A stretch of DNA of 64,000 nt from assembly GCF_002902405.1 (NCBI RefSeq), contig NZ_PPQS01000042.1:50684-114683 (forward strand), read 5' to 3'. Shown here piece after piece: positions 38,311 to 46,897 of this stretch. Source of the DNA: Staphylococcus schweitzeri. Its GTDB lineage: Bacteria; Bacillota; Bacilli; Staphylococcales; Staphylococcaceae. The translations under genes were made by a program, and so were the position numbers. The notes beneath the pieces are model-generated. The model saw only the letters and a list, made by a program, of their open reading frames with translations. It was not told the DNA's origin and made no database searches. Every line of letters begins with the position of its first letter. Position 1 is the stretch's first letter.

Positions 38311-38576
38311 TGACTAGGTTAAATATTACGTTCTCGCCTCAAGCCTTTGAAGATTATGAGTATTTTCAGCAGAACGATAAAAAAATGGTGAAGAAGATTA
38401 ATGAGTTACTTAAAAGTATCGACAGAAATGGTGCATTGAAAGGTATAGGTAAGCCTGAAAAGTTAAAATCGAATCTGACTGGGTATTATAGTAGACGTAT
38501 CAATCACGAACATAGACTTGTTTATACAGTAGATGGCAATCATATAAAAATAGCCTCATGTAAATACCATTATTAA
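38310..38576 (+). CDS. yoeB: YoeB/Txe-family mRNA interferase toxin
   Basis: 88 residues, RelE-fold: ITFSPQAFEDYEYFQQNDKKMVKKINELLKSI at the N-terminus, then GIGKPEKLKSNLTGYYSRRINHEHRLVY and the C-terminal SCKYHY. The residues known for YoeB catalysis have counterparts here: the Glu/Lys pair in KPEKLK, Arg in EHRLVY, and the terminal His-Tyr. It cleaves mRNA on the ribosome near start codons. Starts on the antitoxin stop codon (TAATG). Confidence 0.92.
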   Translation: MTRLNITFSPQAFEDYEYFQQNDKKMVKKINELLKSIDRNGALKGIGKPEKLKSNLTGYYSRRINHEHRLVYTVDGNHIKIASCKYHY

Positions 38577-38613
38577 ATCTAAAAATCACACTATAAAATT
38601 AGGGTAAGTTATT

Positions 38614-38669
38614 TTAGGACAATATGATAAGGCAATTTCTATTAGCAATATGATAGAGATTGTCTTTTT
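38614..38669 (+). terminator. Terminator after yoeB (duplicate copy 2)
   Basis: Same 56-bp hairpin and T run as 37826-37881 with one substitution (ATATGATAAG for ATATAATAAG). Confidence 0.85.
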
Positions 38670-38802
38670 TTACATTATGACGTTCGTAAATACAATAAAG
38701 CTTTCAGTATCATATGTGTACAATGGTCATGTATTAGATATATTGCAAGGTGGTAAATACCTAAAGTATGATTCGATTTTATATTATTTGTAAAAACAGT
38801 GC

Positions 38803-38856
38803 TTGTATTTTAAGTAGCATGAGTATATAATTTTAAAACGTAAAGATTACTATTTA
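38803..38856 (+). promoter_or_regulatory. adcA promoter with Zur-like box
   Basis: TTGTAT (38803-38808), 17 bp, TATAAT (38826-38831). At 38835-38856, over the expected transcription start, the sequence matches 19 of 22 positions of the Zur palindrome I know from Bacillus (AAATCGTAAT-N-ATTACGATTT type): AAAACGTAAA then GATTACTATTTA. This predicts zinc repression. Confidence 0.65.
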
Positions 38857-38867
38857 GGAGGGTGACT

Positions 38868-40415
38868 ATGAAAAAGAAATTAGGTATGTTACTTCTTGTG
38901 CCAGCCATTACTTTATCATTAGCAGCATGTGGGAATGATGATGGGAAGGATAAAGATGGTAAGGTAACTATTAAAACGACTGTGTACCCATTACAATCAT
39001 TTGCACAGCAAATTGGTGGGAAACACGTAAAAGTATCGTCAATCTATCCAGCAGGAACAGATTTACATAGTTATGAACCAACGCAAAAAGACATTTTAAG
39101 TGCAAGTAAGTCAGACTTGTTTATGTATACAGGGGATAATTTAGATCCAGTTGCTAAGAAAGTAGCATCAACAATCAAAGATAAAGATAAGAAGTTATCT
39201 TTAGAAGATAAATTAGATAAATCAAAACTTTTAACTGATCAGCATGAGCATGGTGAAGAACATGAACATGAGGGGCATGATCATGAAAAAGAGGAACATC
39301 ATCATCATGGCGGATATGATCCACATATATGGTTAGATCCTAAAATTAACCAAACTTTCGCTAAAGAAATTAAAGACGAGTTAGTGAAAAAAGATCCAAA
39401 ACATAAAGATGATTACGAGAAAAATTATAAAAAATTAAACGACGATCTTAAAAAACTTGATAATGATATGAAGCAAGTTACAAAAGATAAGCAAGGTAAT
39501 GCGGTATTCATTTCGCATGAATCAATCGGATACTTAGCTGATCGTTATGGTTTTGTACAAAAAGGTATTCAAAATATGAATGCTGAAGATCCATCACAAA
39601 AAGAATTAACGAAAATTGTTAAAGAAATTAGAGATAGTAATGCTAAATATATTCTTTATGAAGATAACGTAGCGAATAAAGTGACTGAAACCATTCGTAA
39701 AGAAACAGATGCAAAACCGTTAAAATTCTATAACATGGAATCTTTAAATAAAGAACAACAGAAAAAAGATAACATCACTTATCAATCATTAATGAAAACA
39801 AATATTGAAAATATCGGCAAAGCTTTAGATAGTGATATTAAAGTGAAAGACGACAAAGCTGAAAGTAAACATGACAAAGCGATTTCTGATGGTTATTTTA
39901 AAGATGAACAAGTTAAAGACCGTGAACTTAGCGACTATGCTGGTGAATGGCAATCTGTTTACCCATATTTAAAAGATGGTACGCTTGATGAAGTAATGGA
40001 ACATAAAGCTGAAAATGATCCTAAGAAATCTGCAAAAGATTTAAAAGCTTATTATGACAAAGGATATAAAACTGATATTTCTAACATTGATATAAAAGGA
40101 AATGAAATTACATTTACTAAAGATGGTAAGAAACATACTGGTAAATATGAATACAATGGTAAGAAAATATTGAAATATCCTAAAGGAAATCGTGGTGTAA
40201 GATTTATGTTTAAATTGGTAGATGGTAATGATAAAGATTTACCGAAATTCATCCAATTTAGCGATCACAACATTGCGCCTAAAAAGGCAGAACACTTCCA
40301 TATCTTCATGGGTAATGATAATGACGCGTTATTAAAAGAAATGGATAACTGGCCAACGTACTATCCTTCAAAATTAAATAAAGACCAAATTAAAGAAGAA
40401 ATGTTAGCACATTAA
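38868..40415 (+). CDS. adcA: Zinc-binding lipoprotein AdcA (ZnuA-ZinT fusion)
   Basis: 515 residues from ATG 38868 behind TTAGGAGGGTGACT. Lipobox SLAAC (Cys21). The N-terminal ZnuA-like domain has the histidine-rich flexible loop (EHEHEGHDHEKEEHHHHGG, about 125-145) and metal ligands in SYEPTQKD, DPHIWLDP and FISHESIGYLADRYG. From about residue 330 a ZinT domain follows (LSDYAGEWQSVYPYLKDG, HFHIFMGND). It captures Zn2+ outside the membrane for an ABC importer whose permease and ATPase genes are not in this window. Confidence 0.93.
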   Translation: MKKKLGMLLLVPAITLSLAACGNDDGKDKDGKVTIKTTVYPLQSFAQQIGGKHVKVSSIYPAGTDLHSYEPTQKDILSASKSDLFMYTGDNLDPVAKKVASTIKDKDKKLSLEDKLDKSKLLTDQHEHGEEHEHEGHDHEKEEHHHHGGYDPHIWLDPKINQTFAKEIKDELVKKDPKHKDDYEKNYKKLNDDLKKLDNDMKQVTKDKQGNAVFISHESIGYLADRYGFVQKGIQNMNAEDPSQKELTKIVKEIRDSNAKYILYEDNVANKVTETIRKETDAKPLKFYNMESLNKEQQKKDNITYQSLMKTNIENIGKALDSDIKVKDDKAESKHDKAISDGYFKDEQVKDRELSDYAGEWQSVYPYLKDGTLDEVMEHKAENDPKKSAKDLKAYYDKGYKTDISNIDIKGNEITFTKDGKKHTGKYEYNGKKILKYPKGNRGVRFMFKLVDGNDKDLPKFIQFSDHNIAPKKAEHFHIFMGNDNDALLKEMDNWPTYYPSKLNKDQIKEEMLAH

Positions 40416-40428
40416 TTCAATAGGTTTA

Positions 40429-40466
40429 CACACTTTATTCAGCTGTTAATAGCTGAATAAAGTGTG
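40429..40466 (+). terminator. Terminator of adcA
   Basis: A 16-bp perfect stem (40429-40444 with 40451-40466) with a 6-nt loop, followed by CTTTTTTATTTT. Confidence 0.95.
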
Positions 40467-40599
40467 CTTTTTTATTTTGTAGTTATCATTTTTAATAGAG
40501 GGAATGATTAATATTACCATAGTTTCTAACAAATGATTTGATAACATATATCACTCAATGCATGTTAAGATGAGTAAATATAAAATAGGGAGTGAGTAG

Positions 40600-41067
40600 A
40601 TGACGATTAAAGTTGAAGATAATAAAATTATTTTTTCAAGAACGATACAAGCGCCAATAGAAAAGGTATTTGATGCTTACACTAAAAAAGAATTATTTGA
40701 AAAATGGTTTCATCCAAAAGGAGCTAACACAAAAGTATTTCACTTTAATGCAATTACTGGTGGCGATGCATTTTATGCAATTAAAACACCTGCACTGACG
40801 AGCTATACGTTAGTAGAATACGAAGCGGTTAAACGCCCATATTTAATTGAATACATTGACTCATTTGCAACATCAGAGGGCAACAAAGATACTAAAATGC
40901 CAAGTATGAACATAACTTTATCATTTTCAGAAACTAGTAAAACCGAGACGACTGTGACATCTATTTCCACATTTCCAACGAAAGAAGCAGCTCAACAAGT
41001 AATTGAAATGGGTGTTGAAGAAGGAATGAATCAAACTTTAGATCAACTTGATGCATTATTGAAATAA
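40600..41067 (+). CDS. SRPBCC (AHSA1/START-like) domain protein
   Basis: 155 residues. Typical Aha1-like beginning: FSRTIQAPIEKVFDAYTKKELFEKWFHPKG, then the helix-grip fold and the C-terminal long helix (GMNQTLDQLDALLK). Such proteins bind hydrophobic ligands; no ligand or partner can be named. ATG follows ATAGGGAGTGAGTAG. Probably transcribed alone. Confidence 0.82.
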   Translation: MTIKVEDNKIIFSRTIQAPIEKVFDAYTKKELFEKWFHPKGANTKVFHFNAITGGDAFYAIKTPALTSYTLVEYEAVKRPYLIEYIDSFATSEGNKDTKMPSMNITLSFSETSKTETTVTSISTFPTKEAAQQVIEMGVEEGMNQTLDQLDALLK

Positions 41068-41150
41068 AGTTGTTGAAAATATGTAAAAACTTTTTTGTTT
41101 CATTCGGTTTATAATAATCTTGTAATATTATAAAAATGAGGGATGATTCA

Positions 41151-41336
41151 ATGGTAGAACGTTATATCAAAGTTTTAATATTATATATTTTTACAACACT
41201 ATTATCTTCTATTTCAGTAACGTCAAAATGTGTACCTAATAAAGGGATAAGGTTTATTTTACGAACTGCAATTGGTTACAGTGTATTTGCCTACGGTTTA
41301 CATTTCTTTTCAAACTTAAAAAAATATAAAAAATAG
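41151..41336 (+). CDS. Small membrane protein, function unknown
   Basis: 61 residues from ATG 41151 (GAGGGATGATTCA upstream). Two hydrophobic stretches (VLILYIFTTLLSSISV and AIGYSVFAYGLHFF) around a short loop, with basic ends (KKYKK). I do not recognise the family. It lies 83 bp after the SRPBCC gene, with its own possible promoter and a hairpin directly downstream. Confidence 0.55.
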   Translation: MVERYIKVLILYIFTTLLSSISVTSKCVPNKGIRFILRTAIGYSVFAYGLHFFSNLKKYKK

Positions 41337-41347
41337 CTTGATAACAA

Positions 41348-41418
41348 AGCGAGATAAAATGAGCGTCGTAATATCTTAAAGTACAAAGGTATTAGCCAAT
41401 CACGCGATTTATCTCGCT
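41348..41418 (+). terminator. Long-loop hairpin downstream of the small membrane protein gene
   Basis: AGCGAGATAAA (41348-41358) pairs perfectly with TTTATCTCGCT (41408-41418), followed by GCTTTTATG. The loop is about 49 nt, long for a simple terminator. Confidence 0.6.
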
Positions 41419-41551
41419 GCTTTTATGAAAGAAAACTACATATTTGAGACAATAAAAAGATTTTTCTGAAATTTAATCTATCAATTACATTGATTTACTA
41501 ATATAATTAGAAAGTGAATTTTATTTGATCAAAGTAAATGGGGGAAGTACT

Positions 41552-42376
41552 GTGATAGAAAATAAGAAAACAGTTGAAGATACATATTCAACAGGCGCAA
41601 TTGTTGATTCAATATCATCTTCAGTACAGATGAAGCAAGTAATGGTACAGCAAACACCTGGCCGATACATGCTTAAAGCAATGATGGCAGGATTTTTACT
41701 CTCAATCGTTACCGTATTTATGTTCGGAATAAAGACACAGTTTGCGAGTACTCATGTAGATGGGCTCATCAATTTAATGGGAGCCATTGCATTTAGTTTA
41801 GGTTTGATTTTAGTTGTATTAACTAACTCTGAATTATTAACAAGTAACTTCATGTATTTTACAGTAGGCTGGTATTATAAAGTCGTTTCTGTTAAGAAGA
41901 TGACTTGGATTTTATTATATTGTTTCTTAGGAAATATTTTAGGTGGGTTTGTACTATTTTTCTTAATGAAATTTGCACATGTCATGACACCTGAAATGAC
42001 ACAAGCTTTAACAGCTTTAGTTCAGAAAAAGACTGTTGATTCGACATGGTTGAATATTTTTACAAAAGGTATTTTCTGTAACTTCTTTATTAATATTGGT
42101 ATTTTCATTTCTATGCAATTCAAAGGCGGCTTAACAAAGGCATTTTTCATAGCTTGTGGTGTTGTTGTCTTTGTATACATGGGATATGAACACGTTGTGT
42201 TCAATGCAGGTCTTTACGCAGGCATGGTATTCTTTAACCTTGATGCAGTTTCATGGTTACACGTTTTAAAAAATATCGTTTTTGCTTTCTTAGGTAACTT
42301 TGTCGGTGGCGGTATTTTTGTAGGTCTCGTTTATGCTTTCTTAAATGGTAAGCGTAATCGTTTAGAGCAACAATAA
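41552..42376 (+). CDS. nirC: Formate/nitrite transporter family protein NirC
   Basis: 274 residues from the GTG at 41552, which follows GGGGGAAG; in-frame codons upstream lack a ribosome site. Six membrane segments of the FNT family, which form pentameric channels for nitrite or formate. Its place near the nir/nar block supports nitrite transport. The N-terminal 45 residues are cytoplasmic (TYSTGAIVDSISSSVQMKQVMVQQTPG). Transcribed separately from the nirR operon and ending at a good terminator. Confidence 0.85.
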   Translation: MIENKKTVEDTYSTGAIVDSISSSVQMKQVMVQQTPGRYMLKAMMAGFLLSIVTVFMFGIKTQFASTHVDGLINLMGAIAFSLGLILVVLTNSELLTSNFMYFTVGWYYKVVSVKKMTWILLYCFLGNILGGFVLFFLMKFAHVMTPEMTQALTALVQKKTVDSTWLNIFTKGIFCNFFINIGIFISMQFKGGLTKAFFIACGVVVFVYMGYEHVVFNAGLYAGMVFFNLDAVSWLHVLKNIVFAFLGNFVGGGIFVGLVYAFLNGKRNRLEQQ

Positions 42377-42426
42377 ATAAGATATAGTGGTTAAATAGCG
42401 TTACAATGAAATGAATCATCCTTCTA

Positions 42427-42450
42427 AACCATTCATGTATTTGAATGGTT
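42427..42450 (+). terminator. Terminator of nirC
   Basis: AACCATTCA (42427-42435) pairs with TGAATGGTT (42442-42450) around a 6-nt loop, followed by TTTT. Confidence 0.9.
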
Positions 42451-42614
42451 TTTTACGTTTAGAGAGTAAATTTTAATATGATTCATGCGAGTATTGGTGT
42501 ATTCATATGAAGCATCCTTTCTGACATGTGATAAATTTATTGGTACACTTTGATGGATAATTATTTTAAAAACAAAATACGGTTAAATCATCATAAAAAA
42601 GAGTGGGGACTAAT

Positions 42615-43151
42615 ATGACAAAAACAATGATTCGACTCGCAAGTGAACAAGATGCAGAAAAGTTGCAACAACTCATGCATGAAGCATTTACACCTCTAAG
42701 AGAACTAGGTATTGATTGGCCTTCAGTCAACGCAGATATAGATGCTGTTAAAGAAAACATAGATAAAAATACTACATTTGTCATGACTATTGACGATGAA
42801 ATTATCTCTACCATTACAGTTAGATATCCTTGGAGCAGTTTAAAAAGTATTTCTGGTTACCCTTTTGTCTGGTGGTTTGCGACTAATCCGGCATATGAAG
42901 GCCAAGGCTATGGCAGTCAATTGCTTACTTATGTTGAAGAAACATTTTTACGAGACACGTTAAAGGCAGCTGCAGTAACTTTAGGTACATCTGCTAGATT
43001 GCATCCATGGTTACTTAAAATATATGAAAAAAGAGGCTACGAAATTTATAGTGAACATGAGAATGATGATGGTGATTTAGGTGTTATCATGCGTAAAGTT
43101 CTTATTCCTGAACGGTTTGAAGAATCTGTCTTAGGACAACCACCATTTTAA
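42615..43151 (+). CDS. GNAT-family N-acetyltransferase
   Basis: 178 residues from ATG 42615 (GTGGGGACTAAT upstream). The acetyl-CoA-binding motif A is clear (WWFATNPAYEGQGYGSQLLTYVE), and the N-terminal IRLASEQDAEKLQQLMHEAF is typical of the family. Substrate unknown. It separates nirC from the nirR operon without obvious relation to either. Confidence 0.85.
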   Translation: MTKTMIRLASEQDAEKLQQLMHEAFTPLRELGIDWPSVNADIDAVKENIDKNTTFVMTIDDEIISTITVRYPWSSLKSISGYPFVWWFATNPAYEGQGYGSQLLTYVEETFLRDTLKAAAVTLGTSARLHPWLLKIYEKRGYEIYSEHENDDGDLGVIMRKVLIPERFEESVLGQPPF

Positions 43152-43171
43152 GATAATCACATACACTACAA

Positions 43172-43232
43172 GCGACCAATGTGTTGATGCTTGCTCAAAT
43201 GAATGTTGAGTAAGTGTTAATATATTGGTCGC
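43172..43232 (+). terminator. Terminator of the acetyltransferase gene
   Basis: GCGACCAAT (43172-43180) pairs with ATTGGTCGC (43224-43232), with partial pairing inside, followed by CTTTTATTTT. Confidence 0.85.
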
Positions 43233-43285
43233 CTTTTATTTTAGGAAATATAAAAAATGTATAAGGAATATGCATGACTACAGGC

Positions 43286-43303
43286 ATCAGGGAATTCCCT
43301 GAT
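43286..43303 (+). promoter_or_regulatory. NreC-type palindrome upstream of nirR
   Basis: An 18-bp perfect palindrome, ATCAGGGAA and its complement. Its core CAGGG-N4-CCCTG fits the TAGGG-N4-CCCTA motif proposed for NreC, the response regulator encoded at 56203-56856. Confidence 0.75.
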
Positions 43304-43314
43304 TTTACATTATA

Positions 43315-43332
43315 ATGTGATTCTTTTCACAA
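43315..43332 (+). promoter_or_regulatory. Rex-type site upstream of nirR
   Basis: ATGTGA-TTCTTT-TCACAA matches the Rex consensus TTGTGA-N6-TCACAA at 11 of 12 arm positions. Rex releases DNA when NADH is high, which would open the nitrite reductase operon under oxygen limitation. Confidence 0.75.
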
Positions 43333-43378
43333 AAATAAAGTGATTTGGTATACAATACGTGTGAAAGGGTTGGTAAAC

Positions 43379-44110
43379 GTGAATGGGAATATCATTGTTG
43401 CACATGGCATGAGGCGCGGGCGACAGAATCAAGCATTAGAAGCATTTATTTCTGAATTAGTAAAAGATGATATACATCACTATGATATTGCATTTTTAGA
43501 AAGTGAGCATCAGGATTTAGCAAAAGTAATGATGACGTTGATTCAAAATGGGGTTGTACATTTTAAAATAGTACCATTGCTTATCTTTAGTGCGATGCAC
43601 TACCTCAAAGATATACCAAATATCGTTCATGAAATGAAGCAAATGTATCCAGGCATAACGGTGGAAGTTAGCGAACCACTTGGTACACACCCTTTAATGA
43701 CAGAAATTATCATGCAACGTATTGAAGACGCGCTAGGAGATGAAGAACAACACGTAGGTATTGTCGTTGTTGCACATGGCAATATTAGTGGCAAGTTTAC
43801 AAAAGCACATGACGAATTACAAGCCTGTGTCCAAACGTTGCAGCTTAATCACCCAACTTATGCGAGAACGCTCTATGGTTCAATTAGTTTTATGCATGAT
43901 TTAAAGGATATTGCTAGACAATATCGAAAATTGATTGTCGTACCTTTGTTTTTATATGACGGGCGACTTGTCAATAAAGTAAGGCAGCAAATTAATGACA
44001 TGACTATTAGCGCAGATATACACATGACACCTTCAATTAACTTTGATCCAATTTTAAAGCGAATAATTAAAGATAGATTAGAAAACTTAATAACTCCAAT
44101 AAAAATATAA
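43379..44110 (+). CDS. nirR: Sirohydrochlorin chelatase-like protein NirR
   Basis: 243 residues from the GTG at 43379, nine bases after AAAGGG; an earlier in-frame GTG lacks a site. Two CbiX/SirB-like half domains each start with IIVAHG-type motifs (NIIVAHGMRRGRQNQALEAF and GIVVVAHGNISGKFTKAHDEL), the conserved chelatase histidines. It most likely inserts iron into sirohydrochlorin to make sirohaem for NirB. The historical name NirR implies a regulator, but no DNA-binding domain is visible. First gene of nirR-nirB-nirD-cobA. Confidence 0.85.
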   Translation: MNGNIIVAHGMRRGRQNQALEAFISELVKDDIHHYDIAFLESEHQDLAKVMMTLIQNGVVHFKIVPLLIFSAMHYLKDIPNIVHEMKQMYPGITVEVSEPLGTHPLMTEIIMQRIEDALGDEEQHVGIVVVAHGNISGKFTKAHDELQACVQTLQLNHPTYARTLYGSISFMHDLKDIARQYRKLIVVPLFLYDGRLVNKVRQQINDMTISADIHMTPSINFDPILKRIIKDRLENLITPIKI

Positions 44111-44173
44111 AAGCACAAACGAGACATTAAAACCTTTTTGAAATAAATATTATGTAGTAAAGGGGCATATTTT

Positions 44174-46579
44174 ATGGTAAAGCAAAAACTAGTAATGATT
44201 GGTAACGGTATGGCGGGCATTCGAACAATCGAAGAAATATTAGAGCGTGCCAACGATTTATATGATATTACAGTAATTGGTAAAGAACCTTATCCTAACT
44301 ATAATCGCATCATGCTTTCAAATATTTTACAAAATAAAATGACTGTTGAAGAGACAATTATGAATCCTTATGAGTGGTATGAGGAACACGATATTAAGTT
44401 AATTACAAATGACCCCGTAGTAGAAGTGGATAGAGAGAATCAATCAGTAACTACTGCTAATGGTATTGAAGTAGTATACGATAAGTTGATTTTTGCGACA
44501 GGATCTAAGGCATTTGTCATTCCTGTTCCAGGTTCGACATTACCAAGTGTTATCGGTTGGAGAACTATTGATGATACTGAAAAAATGATGGATATTGCTA
44601 AAACGAAAAAGAAAGCGATAGTAATAGGTGGGGGCTTATTAGGTTTAGAATGTGCGCGTGGTTTATTAGATCAAGGTATGGAAGTGACAGTATTACATTT
44701 AGCTGAGTGGTTGATGGAAGTGCAGTTAGACCGTAAAGCTGGTAACATGCTTAAAGCTGATTTAGAAAAACAAGGTATGAAGTTTGAAATGCAAGCGAAT
44801 ACGACTGAAATCTTAGGTGAAGATGATGTTGAAGGTGTTAAATTAGCTGATGGACGCGAGATTCCTGCAGACTTAGTTGTTATGGCAGTCGGTATTAGAC
44901 CGTATACAGAAGTAGCCAAAACAGCAGGTTTAGACGTTAATCGAGGTATTGTTGTCAATGATGTGATGCAAACAAGTGACAATCATATATTTGCTGTCGG
45001 TGAATGTGCAGAACATAATGGCAAAGTTTATGGACTAGTTGCGCCATTGTATGAACAAGGTAAAGTATTGGCAGATCATTTAACGAATAAAGAAACGAAT
45101 GGCTACAAAGGATCAACTACATTTACATCATTAAAAGTTTCTGGTTGTGACTTGTATAGTGCTGGTCAAATTGTTGAAAATGCCGGAATTAAAGGGATTG
45201 AAATATTTAATAGTGTTGATAATAATTATAAAAAAGTATTTTTAAAAGATGGCAATGTAGTCGGTGCAGTGTTATATGGTGACATTGATGATGGCTCTCG
45301 CTTTTATAACATGATGAAAAAAAGCGAATCGATAGAAGATTATACACTCGTATCGTTACTCACTAAAGGCGGTGAAGAGGCAACAACATCAATTGCGGAT
45401 ATGGCAGATGATGAAACGATTTGTGGTTGTAACGGTGTTGATAAAGGGACAATTGTAAAAGCTATTACCGAAAATGGATTTACAACAGTGGAAGAAATTA
45501 CAGCTAAAACGAAAGCTGGTAATTCATGTGGTAAATGCAAACCACAAATTGGGCAAATTTTACAACATACACTTGGTGATGATTTTGTTGCTGCAAAACC
45601 AGCTGGTATATGTGGTTGCACTGATTTGACACGTGATCAAATCGTAACACAAATACGAGCGAAAGGCTTAAAAACATCTAAAGAAGTTCGACATGTTTTA
45701 AACTTTAAAAATAAAGGTGGATGTCCAAAATGTCGACCTGCGATTAACTATTATTTAAATATGGTTTATCCGCATGATCATGAGGATGAAAAAGAATCAA
45801 GATTTGCAAATGAACGTTATCATGCGAATATTCAAAATGATGGCACCTTTTCTGTTATACCTCAAATGCGTGGTGGTGTTACAGATGCAGATCAACTTAT
45901 TCGTCTTGGAGAAGTAGCTAAAAAATATAACGTACCATTGGTTAAAGTAACTGGTTCACAACGTGTTGGATTATATGGATTGAAAAAAGAAGAATTGCCT
46001 CTTGTATGGGATGATTTAGGTATGCGCTCGGCATCAGCTTATGGTAAGAAAACACGTTCCGTGAAAAGTTGTGTCGGCAAAGAGTTTTGTCGATTTGGTA
46101 CACAATATACGACACGACTTGGTATTCGTTTAGAAAAAACATTTGAATACATTGACACTCCTCATAAGTTTAAAATGGGTGTGTCAGGTTGCCCAAGAAG
46201 TTGTGTAGAATCCGGTGTGAAAGATTTTGGTATTATCTCTGTTGAAAATGGATTCCAAATTTATATCGGTGGCAATGGTGGTACAGAAGTTGAAAAGGGA
46301 GAATTTTTAACAACAGTAGAAACTGAAGACGAAGTAATTAAATTATGTGGTGCTTTAATGCAATATTATAGAGAAACAGGCATTTATGCTGAAAGAACAG
46401 CACCTTGGTTAAGAAGATTAGGTTTTGAAAATGTCAAAGAAGTGTTGCTTGATCCGGAAAGACAAAACGAATTATTTGAACGTATTATGGATGCTAAAAA
46501 AGCGGTCGAAGCAGAACCATGGGAAGCAATAACTAGCAATGCTCAAGCACGAAAAATCTTTGAAGTGGAGAAGGTGTAA
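44174..46579 (+). CDS. nirB: Assimilatory-type nitrite reductase (NADH), large subunit
   Basis: 801 residues. Order of domains: FAD/NADH-binding (MIGNGMAGIRTIEEI at the N-terminus, IVIGGGLLGLECARGLLDQGMEVTV near 155), BFD-like 2Fe-2S cluster modules (CGCNGVDKGTIVKAI...SCGKCKPQIG and CGCTDLTRDQ...GCPKCRPAINYYLN), then the sirohaem/4Fe-4S domain with SCVGKEFCRFGTQ and GCPRSCVESGVKDFG. It reduces nitrite to ammonia with NADH in the cytoplasm, detoxifying the product of NarG. ATG after AAAGGGGCATATTTT. Confidence 0.95.
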   Translation: MVKQKLVMIGNGMAGIRTIEEILERANDLYDITVIGKEPYPNYNRIMLSNILQNKMTVEETIMNPYEWYEEHDIKLITNDPVVEVDRENQSVTTANGIEVVYDKLIFATGSKAFVIPVPGSTLPSVIGWRTIDDTEKMMDIAKTKKKAIVIGGGLLGLECARGLLDQGMEVTVLHLAEWLMEVQLDRKAGNMLKADLEKQGMKFEMQANTTEILGEDDVEGVKLADGREIPADLVVMAVGIRPYTEVAKTAGLDVNRGIVVNDVMQTSDNHIFAVGECAEHNGKVYGLVAPLYEQGKVLADHLTNKETNGYKGSTTFTSLKVSGCDLYSAGQIVENAGIKGIEIFNSVDNNYKKVFLKDGNVVGAVLYGDIDDGSRFYNMMKKSESIEDYTLVSLLTKGGEEATTSIADMADDETICGCNGVDKGTIVKAITENGFTTVEEITAKTKAGNSCGKCKPQIGQILQHTLGDDFVAAKPAGICGCTDLTRDQIVTQIRAKGLKTSKEVRHVLNFKNKGGCPKCRPAINYYLNMVYPHDHEDEKESRFANERYHANIQNDGTFSVIPQMRGGVTDADQLIRLGEVAKKYNVPLVKVTGSQRVGLYGLKKEELPLVWDDLGMRSASAYGKKTRSVKSCVGKEFCRFGTQYTTRLGIRLEKTFEYIDTPHKFKMGVSGCPRSCVESGVKDFGIISVENGFQIYIGGNGGTEVEKGEFLTTVETEDEVIKLCGALMQYYRETGIYAERTAPWLRRLGFENVKEVLLDPERQNELFERIMDAKKAVEAEPWEAITSNAQARKIFEVEKV

Positions 46580-46582
46580 TAC

Positions 46583-46897
46583 ATGGAAACAAAAGAGAAA
46601 ATTAAAGTCACAACCTTAGACGAATTGACACCCTTAATTGGTAAAAAGGTTATTGTTAAAGGTAAAGAAATAGGATTGTTCTTAACGGAAAGTGGTACAA
46701 TTCATGCGATTCATAACATTTGTCCGCATAAACAAGGCCCATTATCTGAGGGGACAGTTAGTGGTGAGTATGTATTCTGTCCACTTCATGATCAAAAGAT
46801 TGATTTAAATACAGGTATTGTCCAAGAACCTGATGAAGGTTGTGTAGATGTATATGAAGTAGAAGTTACAGATGGGAACGTATATATATGTCTGTAG
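46583..46897 (+). CDS. nirD: Nitrite reductase (NADH), small subunit (Rieske-type)
   Basis: 104 residues with the Rieske ligands CPHKQGPL and CPLHDQKI. It binds NirB as the small subunit. It starts 3 bp after nirB and overlaps cobA by 10 bp, so the three are translated together. Confidence 0.93.
   Translation: METKEKIKVTTLDELTPLIGKKVIVKGKEIGLFLTESGTIHAIHNICPHKQGPLSEGTVSGEYVFCPLHDQKIDLNTGIVQEPDEGCVDVYEVEVTDGNVYICL

Noticed and set aside
43873..44253. 126-codon minus strand open frame spanning nirR and nirB
   Set aside because: It crosses the nirR-nirB gap opposite two solid genes and has no promoter or ribosome site.
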